From NCBI GenBank assembly GCA_947474205.1, contig CANJIC010000105.1, positions 1 through 7,071 of the forward strand: DNA of 7,071 nt. Direction: 5' to 3'. Position numbers and translations under genes: made by a program. Source of the DNA: Planctomycetaceae bacterium. GTDB lineage: Bacteria; Planctomycetota; Phycisphaerae; Phycisphaerales; SM1A02. A model generated the notes under the pieces. That model made no database searches. It was not told the DNA's origin and worked only from the letters and a program-made list of their open reading frames with translations. Shown piece after piece: positions 1 to 6,496 of this stretch. Positions within the stretch are counted from its first letter, which is position 1; each line of letters starts with the position of its first letter.

Positions 1-1286
1 CCGCCCATGACTTTGAGTCTATTGGCATGAAAATTCAGTTGCCCAAGGGGTCCTTGGTGGCCAAAGATTCCGTGGGCAACGCCATTTCATGGATGGTGGC
101 GGATGAACGCGATCCGGCGCGGTGGCTATTTCGCCTTCAATCGGTTGTCTCAAGCGATCCGCAAAGCGACACCGAATTGCAAATGCAAAATCATTTGCAA
201 AGTTTGAAAGCCGCGGGAAGCGAGTTCACCTTGTTGATGGATAGGCCAACAAAAATTTGCGGACTGCCCGCGCGATTTTTTTGGTTGTCCATGCCCACTG
301 GAAATATCCGCGCCATCAGCGGCTGGTTCATGCTGCAAACCGGAATTGGAAATTTTATTGTGTTCAGTATCTTGACCACTGAAAAAGATTTTGAATACGC
401 GGAGTCAGTGCTTGACCGCGCAGTTGGAACAATTGAACTGCGCGACATGAGCGGAGTGCAAAAAGAGCGCGAGGAACGTTTACTTCTTGGCGCGCAAGTG
501 TTGAAATCATTCACACCCGCGCGCTTGAAATCCGTGGCCGATGGCAAGAAGCGGCTCTTTCGATCGTGGCGAGAAACCCCCGAAGGTGATGTGGAACTGG
601 GTTGGGTTTCCATTGAAATCACGCAGGCTCCGCGCGGAATGGCAGACCCCTCGGCGAACCCAAAAAACCTTCCAGACAAGGCAAAAGAACCTGGTTTTCT
701 TATATCGATTCAAAGTCGAAGCATTGACGCCGATGGCTTGACCTTGACCAGTTCGCGAAATCTATATTGGGTGGCGTGGGACCTTGGAAGTGAAATTTGG
801 TCGGTGCGCAGCGTTCCACAAATTCCTGGACCTAAAAATATATTTTCACAAACAGGGGCGCGTTTGCGACTCAGCAGCGAGACTGCCGGCACTGATCTAG
901 CGGTATTGACAAGCGCGCAAGGCGGAACCGAAGAACAAAAATCTTGGACCATTCCAACGACCGGCTACCTTGCACATGCCCTGTCATTCACGCTTGGTGA
1001 AATGTTGCCGCGCGAGGCGACCACGCCAAATCATTTCGCTTTGTGGTGCTTCGATCCAGGCTCTGGAAAAATTTCACAACGGACATGCAAGTGGAATGCG
1101 GACGCCGCGCATGCGGGCCAGTGGATTTTGGAATCGCAAGCATCGCTTGACAGTCCAACCACCCGCGATGTGATTGATGCGCAAGGACATCTTGTGCTGC
1201 GAAGCGATCCCAACGGCGTGCGCATGGCGCCAACGACATTGGTGGAAATTGAGCGACTTTGGAAGGCCAAAGGGTTGCAGCCATAA
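1..1286 (+). CDS. Unrecognised protein, 5' end cut by window edge
   Basis: The reading frame is open from the left edge (first full codon at base 3) to TAA at 1284-1286. The first internal ATG is at 27, but the in-frame residues before it (AHDFESIG) run naturally into GMKIQLPKG and no ribosome site precedes 27, so the true start is probably outside the window. Numbering from 27 gives 419 residues. Residues 1-137 look like a mixed alpha/beta domain, with a CGLPAR segment at 78-83, a Trp/Gly/Phe-rich core at 96-116 and a final helix plus strand near 120-137. This recalls PsbP/DcrB-type folds, which is only a guess. Residues 175-419 resemble the N-terminal half of the transglutaminase-like protein at 4850-6496 (see findings). 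No membrane segment is visible, though a signal peptide could lie upstream. Function is unknown. It is on the same strand as the glycosyltransferase but 148 bases away, so operon membership is uncertain. Confidence 0.8.
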   Translation, partial: AHDFESIGMKIQLPKGSLVAKDSVGNAISWMVADERDPARWLFRLQSVVSSDPQSDTELQMQNHLQSLKAAGSEFTLLMDRPTKICGLPARFFWLSMPTGNIRAISGWFMLQTGIGNFIVFSILTTEKDFEYAESVLDRAVGTIELRDMSGVQKEREERLLLGAQVLKSFTPARLKSVADGKKRLFRSWRETPEGDVELGWVSIEITQAPRGMADPSANPKNLPDKAKEPGFLISIQSRSIDADGLTLTSSRNLYWVAWDLGSEIWSVRSVPQIPGPKNIFSQTGARLRLSSETAGTDLAVLTSAQGGTEEQKSWTIPTTGYLAHALSFTLGEMLPREATTPNHFALWCFDPGSGKISQRTCKWNADAAHAGQWILESQASLDSPTTRDVIDAQGHLVLRSDPNGVRMAPTTLVEIERLWKAKGLQP

Positions 1287-1363
1287 GAACAATTGCCGCA
1301 AAAAAAGATGCTTGCGCGCAACACTTGCAATACAGTGCATGTGACTGTGAAACCTTCAAAAAA

Positions 1364-1383
1364 ATTTCAAAAAGTTTTGAAAT
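1364..1383. promoter_or_regulatory. Near-perfect 20-bp AT-rich palindrome, possible operator
   Basis: Arms ATTTCAAAA (1364-1372) and TTTTGAAAT (1375-1383) are exact reverse complements separated by AG. The spacer is too short for a good RNA hairpin, so a binding site for a dimeric regulator is the more natural reading. It lies about 50 bases before the glycosyltransferase ATG, where an operator could sit. I could not find a convincing -35/-10 pair near it. A chance origin in AT-rich intergenic DNA remains possible. Confidence 0.35.
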
Positions 1384-1393
1384 CTGTTGGCGA

Positions 1394-1421
1394 AACTAGG
1401 GCCTCACTCCCTACCCTAGTT
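1394..1421 (+). promoter_or_regulatory. Inverted repeat just before the glycosyltransferase start
   Basis: AACTAGGG (1394-1401) and CCCTAGTT (1414-1421) are perfect 8-bp reverse complements around a 12-base loop. The CCCTA element also occurs at 1409-1413, so TAGGG (1397-1401) can pair either with that copy (7-base loop) or with the outer copy. The structure ends 13 bases before the ATG at 1435. It has no T tract, so it is not an ordinary terminator. It could mask or expose the start region, or be a protein-binding site. Confidence 0.4.
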
Positions 1422-1434
1422 GCATAGGTTCTCC

Positions 1435-2187
1435 ATGTCGCCCGATCGATCACATATTCTGCTCGCCATTCCTGTGTACAACGAGGCGAAATCCATCGAG
1501 CGCGTGTTGCGCGAGGTTGGCATTTTTGCGCGCGATGTGTTGGTGATCGACGATGGCAGCAGCGACGTCACTCCGCAACTGTTGGCCAAGCACCAAGTGG
1601 AGGTCATTCGCCACGCGGAAAATCGCGGCTACGGTCGCTCCATGCAAGACATTTTGCGCTGGGCCGACTTTGACGGTTACGAGTGGGTAATCACCATGGA
1701 TTGCGACGAGCAACATGAGCCCGCGGAAATTCCATCATTTGTGCGCGCCATTGAGCGCAACGACGCGGACATCATTAGTGGCAGTCGCTACATGATTGAG
1801 CGCATCGATGACGATGACGCGCCAGAGGATCGCTTCCGCGTGAATCGAATCATCACCCAAGAGGTGAACGCCGCGTTGCAACTGCAACTGACAGACGCAT
1901 TTTGCGGATTCAAGGCCTATCGCACTTCCGCCATGCGCACGTTGCGTCTGAACGTTGATGGCTACGATTTTCCAATGCAATTCTGGGCGCAGGCCGCGTT
2001 CATGAATCTGCGCGTGCGCGAAATTCCTGTGCGCCGCATCTATAAGGACATGCGCCGCACCTTTGGCAATGGGCTAGACAATCCGGAAACGCGCTTGAGT
2101 TTGTACCGCGACACGTTGCGCGTGGCCATGAAAAATGCGCCGGGGCTTTTGCAAACAAACGCAATGCCTGATTCAATTGCAGAATGA
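1435..2187 (+). CDS. GT2 family glycosyltransferase, DPM1-like
   Basis: A 250-residue family 2 glycosyltransferase (GT-A fold), likely moving a sugar from a nucleotide-sugar donor to a lipid phosphate or other acceptor at the inner face of the membrane. The N-terminal strand AIPVYNEAKSI (11-21) and VIDDGSSD (37-44) form the nucleotide pocket. ENRGYGRSM (62-70) follows, then the metal-binding MDCDEQHEP (88-96), corresponding to MDADLSHHP-type motifs of dolichol-phosphate mannosyltransferases. GSRY (116-119) and TDAFCGFKAYR (153-163) are the later family motifs. An acidic DDDD stretch occupies 125-128. There is no C-terminal membrane segment and the length matches soluble DPM1 enzymes. I chose ATG at 1435. 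An in-frame TTG at 1420 would add five residues but lies inside the inverted repeat and precedes the conserved start by more than needed. The stop overlaps the next gene's ATG by four bases, implying translational coupling. Donor and acceptor cannot be told from sequence. Confidence 0.9.
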   Translation: MSPDRSHILLAIPVYNEAKSIERVLREVGIFARDVLVIDDGSSDVTPQLLAKHQVEVIRHAENRGYGRSMQDILRWADFDGYEWVITMDCDEQHEPAEIPSFVRAIERNDADIISGSRYMIERIDDDDAPEDRFRVNRIITQEVNAALQLQLTDAFCGFKAYRTSAMRTLRLNVDGYDFPMQFWAQAAFMNLRVREIPVRRIYKDMRRTFGNGLDNPETRLSLYRDTLRVAMKNAPGLLQTNAMPDSIAE

Positions 2188-3536
2188 TGGCAGAAGCCTC
2201 CGCGGAAATACTGGTTGAACATGCGGGCGCGTTGACCGATTCATTGACGCACATTGAAGGTCGTCCGCTTTCCGCTTGGCGCGCCGAGTCGCGCAGCTTT
2301 TTTAATTTGCCCGACGCGCCCGTGGTGGCCGCTGGACATCAAGCGCAAGCGTGGCACGCGGGAATTGTGGCCAAGACATTGTGGAGCGACGCCTTGGCGC
2401 GCGCGCGCAACGCGACGCCCGTTCATGTGGTTGTGGATCAAGACGCGTTCGATGGTTTTTTTGTGGAGTGGCCAGCGCGTGAAGATGGATTGTGGAAAGC
2501 CAATGGGCACAGATTCAGCAACGCCACGCAAGAGATCGCCGCGCTGCGTGCTCCGGCATTTCGCGCGCAAGAGATTGAGCATGTTGGTGAAACGCCGGAA
2601 TATGTTGGCGCTGGATTGGCGCGACTTACCGCGGCGCTGGGATTATTCAAGAACTCACCCAACGCCGCGTTGCAAATCACGCGCGCATTGCTGCATGGTG
2701 TCGCGCACATTATTCAGGAGCCGCGCATCATCAGCGCTTCCGCTGTCATGGGCACATCATTTGCGCAACACTTGCTCGAACGCATGGTGCGTGAACCAGA
2801 CGCCTGCGCGCAAAGTTACAACCTGGCGTTGCAACTTCATCCGCGCGCGGCGCGACCCTTGCGCGTGGACGGTTCTCGCAGCGAGTTGCCGCTGTGGATA
2901 TTGAATGAATCGGGCGAACGTGTGCACGCCAGCGCCGACAGCGTGCGCGCGGCGCGCGCCAATAATCAACCGCTGCTGCCACGCGCGTCGTTGCTTGGAG
3001 TGCTGCTTCGCACCGCGCTTGCGGACCGCTTCACGCACGGACTTGGCGGAAAAATCTACGAGGAAGTATCCAACGACTGGATACGGCGTTGGCTTGGCTG
3101 GCAACCGCCGCACTTTGATGTGGTCAGCGCGACGCTGCGTTTACCCCTTGAAAACAAGCACAATCAAACGCATTTGTCTGGTCCGCACCAGCATTCGTTT
3201 CGAAGCGCGTGGTGTGATCCGGACTTGACCCAGACTACGCAAGCCGGTCCAAGCGCGCGCCGAAGGCACTTTCTCAACACCATTGCGGCGCTTCCAAGGC
3301 GCAGTGCGCAGCGTAAAAAACTTTTTCAAGAATTAATCGCGGACCGTCACGCGCGCCGTGGTGAACTTGCGGGAACGCTTACACAACTTCAGGATGTGGC
3401 CAACGCGCACATGCAAGCGCGTCAATCACTTGATGTGGCCATGCGTCGATCGTGGTGCGTTTCGCTGCATCCACCTGGCGCAATTGAAGCGCTGTCCACG
3501 CAACTCTGCCAGCGCGCGCAAGATCTTGGCGCGTAA
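2184..3536 (+). CDS. Conserved protein distantly like BshC
   Basis: A 450-residue, probably cytoplasmic protein with no signal peptide or membrane segment. Near the N-terminus AAGHQAQAWHAGIVAK (49-64) is followed by VVVDQD (82-87). These resemble in order and spacing the TGQQ...GP...K and later acidic elements of BshC, the putative cysteine-adding enzyme of bacillithiol synthesis, but with His in place of the first Gln and little other identity. LLPRASLL (264-271) and THGLGGKIYEEVSNDWI (284-300) look like the RP...GG..Y segment of the same fold. A helical, Arg/Gln-rich tail (about 365-430) may form a coiled coil, as BshC has. From memory, planctomycetes carry proteins with very similar HGIGG..Y motifs annotated as hypothetical. 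The ATG overlaps the glycosyltransferase stop (ATGA); a second ATG follows at 2187. No bshA-type GT4 or bshB deacetylase is present, so a bacillithiol role is not established here. Confidence 0.75.
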   Translation: MMAEASAEILVEHAGALTDSLTHIEGRPLSAWRAESRSFFNLPDAPVVAAGHQAQAWHAGIVAKTLWSDALARARNATPVHVVVDQDAFDGFFVEWPAREDGLWKANGHRFSNATQEIAALRAPAFRAQEIEHVGETPEYVGAGLARLTAALGLFKNSPNAALQITRALLHGVAHIIQEPRIISASAVMGTSFAQHLLERMVREPDACAQSYNLALQLHPRAARPLRVDGSRSELPLWILNESGERVHASADSVRAARANNQPLLPRASLLGVLLRTALADRFTHGLGGKIYEEVSNDWIRRWLGWQPPHFDVVSATLRLPLENKHNQTHLSGPHQHSFRSAWCDPDLTQTTQAGPSARRRHFLNTIAALPRRSAQRKKLFQELIADRHARRGELAGTLTQLQDVANAHMQARQSLDVAMRRSWCVSLHPPGAIEALSTQLCQRAQDLGA

Positions 3537-3553
3537 ATCTTGCTCAATCATTA

Positions 3554-3586
3554 GTTGGCGCATTGTTGGCGCATTGTTGGCGCACT
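3554..3586. repeat. Three 11-bp tandem repeats between convergent genes
   Basis: The unit GTTGGCGCATT occurs exactly at 3554-3564 and 3565-3575, and a third time at 3576-3586 with one change (GTTGGCGCACT). The array starts 18 bases after the stop of the BshC-like gene. GCGCATT of the first two copies is the reverse complement of AATGCGC at 3591-3597, so the array can also fold back on the neighbouring hairpin. The period is about one helical turn. It may be a slippage product or a bound site. Confidence 0.8.
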
Positions 3587-3587
3587 T

Positions 3588-3635
3588 CAAAATGCGCGCG
3601 CGTGATTTTCAATGCAACTTAATCACGCCACGCAT
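3588..3635 (-). terminator. Probable terminator after yhaM-like gene
   Basis: An imperfect hairpin has an inner 8-bp stem GCGTGATT (3600-3607) / AATCACGC (3621-3628) and an outer 5-bp stem ATGCG (3592-3596) / CGCAT (3631-3635), joined by a small internal loop. On the minus strand it begins 26 bases after the yhaM-like stop and is followed by TTTT (3592-3589). The short T run and 13-base loop make it a modest rho-independent terminator. On the plus strand no T run follows, so it would act less well for the BshC-like gene. Confidence 0.5.
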
Positions 3636-3661
3636 ACAGCGCATGACTTTGTGACAACACA

Positions 3662-4681
3662 TCACTGCGCCGCGGTGGCGTCAACAGGCGCGGGCGCCAA
3701 AAGTGGATCGGGCCGAAACACCCGCACATCCAGCGACCACACTTTGTCGCTGAATTCATGGCCGGGCTCATTCACATCCGCGCGATCACGCGCCGCGGCC
3801 ACAAGTGTTGAAGTTGTTTTAGCGTCAAGGTTGTCAAGCATGGCCACAAACATGGCCTCTGGGGTGCTGGGCAATTTCGCCGCCCCATGCTCCAACGCGC
3901 CGTGATGGCTAATGACAATGTGCAACAGAACGCGCAACGCATCGGGTGGAATTGGCGATTTCTTGGCGGAGGCGGCCGCCATGGTTTGCAGCCAAATGGC
4001 GCCGCGCACAACGTGTCCAACCAAATTGCCATCGGTGGTGTAGGCGAAACCACGCTCCCATTCCAACTCCACCGTCTTGCCCAAATCATGCAGGAATAAA
4101 CCAAGCAGAACAAAGTCGCGGTTGAGTCCTGGATAAAGCGGCAACATGAGATCCGCCAACAACATGAGTTGCAACGTGTGCTCAAGCAAGCCACCGATGT
4201 ACGCGTGATGCACGCTGACCGCGGCGGGCGCGCGGCGAAAATGTTGCGTGATGTGTTCGTTGCCAAGGTATTGCTCTGCCAACGCGCGCATGCCTGGATG
4301 CTTCAATGAGTGAAGCAATCGCTCCACCTCCTTCATCATGCCGTCAATGTCACGCGTTGTGGCTGGCAAAAGTTTTTTCAGTTGCTCGGTGGACACTTCC
4401 TCGGCGCGAATGGCGTCCGCGATCACTTGAATTTGCCCGTTGTAACTTTGCGTTTGACCAATGATGTGCACAAAGCCGGTGCGAATGGTTTCGCCCAAGT
4501 TGGCTTCGTCAAAAATCCAAACACGCAATGCCGCCTCGCCAGACGCGTCGCGAATAAGCGCCTTGAAAAAAGGTTTGCCCGCGCGCGTGGTGCCAACCTG
4601 CGGATTCACCAGTCCATAAATTCCACTGATCTTTGTATTTGCTATGAAATCCTTGATCGCAATGTGCTCTTGGTTGGTCAT
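3662..4681 (-). CDS. yhaM: YhaM-type OB-fold/HD 3'-5' exoribonuclease
   Basis: A 339-residue homologue of YhaM (B. subtilis YhaM is about 314 residues), a metal-dependent 3'-5' exonuclease acting on RNA and single-stranded DNA in the cytoplasm. Residues 15-92 form the OB-fold nucleic-acid-binding domain, with GKPFFKALIRDASG (35-48) typical. The HD domain runs from about 150 to 290: HHAYIGGLLEHT (158-169, ligand H168), HDLGK (198-202), GNLVGH (218-223), HIVISHHG (254-261) and DNLDAK (283-288). All expected metal ligands are present. I chose ATG at 4681 because it gives the family's usual N-terminal length. An in-frame GTG at 4792 would add 37 Arg/Trp-rich residues, and a terminator-like hairpin lies in that stretch. 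No Shine-Dalgarno is visible for either. The C-terminal tail (about 310-339) is Pro/Ala-rich and likely disordered. It is the last gene of the minus-strand group, 168 bases after the transglutaminase-like gene. Confidence 0.9.
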   Translation of the reverse strand: MTNQEHIAIKDFIANTKISGIYGLVNPQVGTTRAGKPFFKALIRDASGEAALRVWIFDEANLGETIRTGFVHIIGQTQSYNGQIQVIADAIRAEEVSTEQLKKLLPATTRDIDGMMKEVERLLHSLKHPGMRALAEQYLGNEHITQHFRRAPAAVSVHHAYIGGLLEHTLQLMLLADLMLPLYPGLNRDFVLLGLFLHDLGKTVELEWERGFAYTTDGNLVGHVVRGAIWLQTMAAASAKKSPIPPDALRVLLHIVISHHGALEHGAAKLPSTPEAMFVAMLDNLDAKTTSTLVAAARDRADVNEPGHEFSDKVWSLDVRVFRPDPLLAPAPVDATAAQ

Positions 4682-4699
4682 CACGCGAGTGTAACCATG

Positions 4700-4735
4700 A
4701 AAAAGTTGTGGACGCGCCACGCGCTTAGACAACTT
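4700..4735 (-). terminator. Terminator-like hairpin upstream of yhaM start
   Basis: AAGTTGT (4735-4729, minus strand) pairs with ACAACTT (4709-4703). Inside is a small GCGC/GCGC stem (4724-4721 with 4717-4714) with a 3-base loop. On the minus strand a run of five T (4704-4700) ends the structure. It would lie downstream of the transglutaminase-like gene (stop at 4850) and just before the favoured yhaM ATG. It could end or attenuate transcription between the two genes. If yhaM really starts at 4792, this is coding DNA and the hairpin is incidental. Confidence 0.35.
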
Positions 4736-4849
4736 CTCCGCGCGGGCGCGCAAATCATTGGGTGATCGCCATAAGAACCACCAATCACGCACACTTTTCT
4801 AAACGTCCTTTTGTATCCCAATGGATCGCGCGGTGGAAGCGTTGGGAAA

Positions 4850-6496
4850 TTATTTATTCGCCGCACCGCTCAACTCAATCGAAAGATTTCCCATGGAAGA
4901 CAGAAGGCTTGCCCATGCGGGATCGCTGGCCGCGTCGGTCAACGGGGTGACGGCAAGCAACACGTGTCCCACATGAAATGATTCTCCATTTGATGGAAGC
5001 GTGGCGTCCAAATCAACCCAACGTCCACCAATGAGCGCCTGCGTCCATAAATGCCAGGCGAACACATTTTTTTCGCCCGCGAAATATTCCGCCCACACCA
5101 ACCCCGCGGCCACGCGGCTGGGAATTCCATCGGCGCGCAAGAGTGCCGCAAGCAACACCGCGTATTCGGTGCAGTCGCCGGATTTTGTCTGCGCAGTTTC
5201 GCTGGCGCTCGCAAACGCGCTGCCCAAGTTTTTATTTGCAATATGGTCGGCTACCGCGCTTCGAAACGTTTTCGCCTTGATCAGAATGTGAAGCAGAAAA
5301 TTCGGATCGCTCGGATCATTGATGGGCGGAGCGTTGTAGTTGTATTTCACATCCCTGCGCATATTCGCCAACGCGCTTTCTTTCAGGGCAATCACCGCGG
5401 GATCTTTCCAATCAATCATGGGCGATGATTCCAAAAATAAATTGTCCGTGGCAACGCTGGCAAGCGATGGGTCTGCCGGTGTATCAAGATCAATCGTGAC
5501 CAGGAATGATCCATCTGCATTGCGCACGACGCGTTGGGCGCCTTCTTGTGGCGGCGCCATGATCGGCGGCTTCTTGGCCTTGACCAAAAGTGCGATTGAT
5601 CTTTTGTGGGACACATCCGTCAGTGGCGGATCCACTTTCACAAAACTTGCCACCATCACTTCAACTGGTGGTTTCGCGACATCAAGAGCCGCAAGCGCCG
5701 AGTCTTCATCGCACCTCGAATTTTTCAACACACCCAATCCAGTAGGCGTTTGACTTTGCACAACTTCACCATTGGAATCAATCCATTCTTCATTGCCATT
5801 GGGGATCAATGGACCGGTTAATTTCCAACGGGTGCATGCCACTGGATTTCCACTGATCGCCAAAGTGTCGGCATCTATTTTTTGCCAATGATTTTCCACG
5901 GCAACTATTCCTTGAGAGGGATCAAGAATGAGCAATGAAAATTCGGTCTTTCCCTTGGCAATTGCTGCTTGAACAGCGCGCCTTGCCGCGACTGGCGCAA
6001 GCGCGCCCGTGACAATGGCGGGCAGCACACGCTCCTTCATACTCGCCCCCTGCGTGCGGCGCTCGTGAACACCATCGGCCGCGCACTCCCAAGCAACGCG
6101 CACCGACAAACCACTACCAGATTGGGTTTGCCCACCTCGAAGGGGGCGGCCTTCTGGGTCTTCCTCTATCCAATCAGTCGTGATCATGCTCATAATATTT
6201 TTTTCACGAGCCATGCGTAAACGCGTTTCCGTTTCAGTTCGGAAGCCGTTTGTGATTGACTTGTTCCGCGTGCGCGACCAACCAGTCTGCGTATTGTTCA
6301 GCGTGATGATGTACCAATGCGACTGGTCATTGGACCCAACGCCATTGGCGGCGGACGCGCCTGAATTCGCGGGATCGGTTGGCGCTGCAGTCACCGATTG
6401 TGACGCGGGCACAGTTGGTGCTTGACTTGCGGCGCACAGACTGGCGGAGAAAATAGCCAGACACACCAAGGAAAATTGCGCGACGAATTTCAACAT
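4850..6496 (-). CDS. Secreted transglutaminase-like (papain-fold) protein
   Basis: A 548-residue exported protein. Residues 1-24 are a signal peptide: a basic start, a hydrophobic stretch to about 20, and a probable cleavage near CAA-SQ. There is no good lipobox, since Leu precedes the Cys. A Ser/Ala/Pro/Thr-rich linker covers about 25-57. Residues 57-272 form an uncharacterised domain with W61, TGW (71-73), LDPSQG (191-196) and WIDSNG (238-243). This domain also appears in the left-edge protein. The transglutaminase-like core (PF01841 type) is at about 400-500, with catalytic GDC (C442), FAWHLW (H482) and DLDAT (D497), so it is predicted active as a protease, amidase or transglutaminase. Substrate is unknown. 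The ATG at 6496 shares its A with the lysS stop (TGATG). An upstream in-frame GTG at 6499 would overlap by four bases and add one residue. It is probably co-transcribed with lysS and translationally coupled to it. Confidence 0.9.
   Translation of the reverse strand: MLKFVAQFSLVCLAIFSASLCAASQAPTVPASQSVTAAPTDPANSGASAANGVGSNDQSHWYIITLNNTQTGWSRTRNKSITNGFRTETETRLRMAREKNIMSMITTDWIEEDPEGRPLRGGQTQSGSGLSVRVAWECAADGVHERRTQGASMKERVLPAIVTGALAPVAARRAVQAAIAKGKTEFSLLILDPSQGIVAVENHWQKIDADTLAISGNPVACTRWKLTGPLIPNGNEEWIDSNGEVVQSQTPTGLGVLKNSRCDEDSALAALDVAKPPVEVMVASFVKVDPPLTDVSHKRSIALLVKAKKPPIMAPPQEGAQRVVRNADGSFLVTIDLDTPADPSLASVATDNLFLESSPMIDWKDPAVIALKESALANMRRDVKYNYNAPPINDPSDPNFLLHILIKAKTFRSAVADHIANKNLGSAFASASETAQTKSGDCTEYAVLLAALLRADGIPSRVAAGLVWAEYFAGEKNVFAWHLWTQALIGGRWVDLDATLPSNGESFHVGHVLLAVTPLTDAASDPAWASLLSSMGNLSIELSGAANK

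Noticed and set aside
191..679. 162-codon open frame antisense to the left-edge gene
   Set aside because: It is Ser/Arg-rich with no motif, and the plus strand shows a continuous frame that aligns in part with another protein of the window.
1420..1434. TTG at 1420 as the glycosyltransferase start
   Set aside because: It would add only five residues before the conserved N-terminal strand, and it falls in the right arm of the inverted repeat. The ATG at 1435 is a better fit.
1287..1434. Sigma-70 promoter for the glycosyltransferase
   Set aside because: TTGCAA (1325) and TTGAAA (1377) have no acceptable -10 hexamer at the right distance, so no promoter could be placed.
2254..2904. 216-codon open frame on the plus strand inside the BshC-like gene
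   Set aside because: It begins at TTG, is rich in Trp, Arg and Cys with no recognisable motif, and lies in another frame of a gene that has conserved motifs across the same bases.
1435..3536. The GT2/BshC-like pair as a bacillithiol operon (bshA-bshC)
   Set aside because: BshA is a GT4 enzyme, while this one has GT2 DPM1-type motifs. No bshB-like deacetylase is present, and the BshC resemblance is weak.
3554..3586. CRISPR array
   Set aside because: The units are 11 bp and directly adjacent with no spacers, and there are no cas genes in the window.
4310..4765. 151-codon open frame antisense to the yhaM-like gene
   Set aside because: The opposite strand encodes a clear OB-fold and the start of an HD domain. 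The antisense product has no domain signature and is explained by GC-rich codon use.
5051..5753. Overlapping plus-strand open frames of 125 and 137 codons opposite the transglutaminase-like gene
   Set aside because: They are shadows of a 548-residue gene with a signal peptide and catalytic triad on the minus strand.
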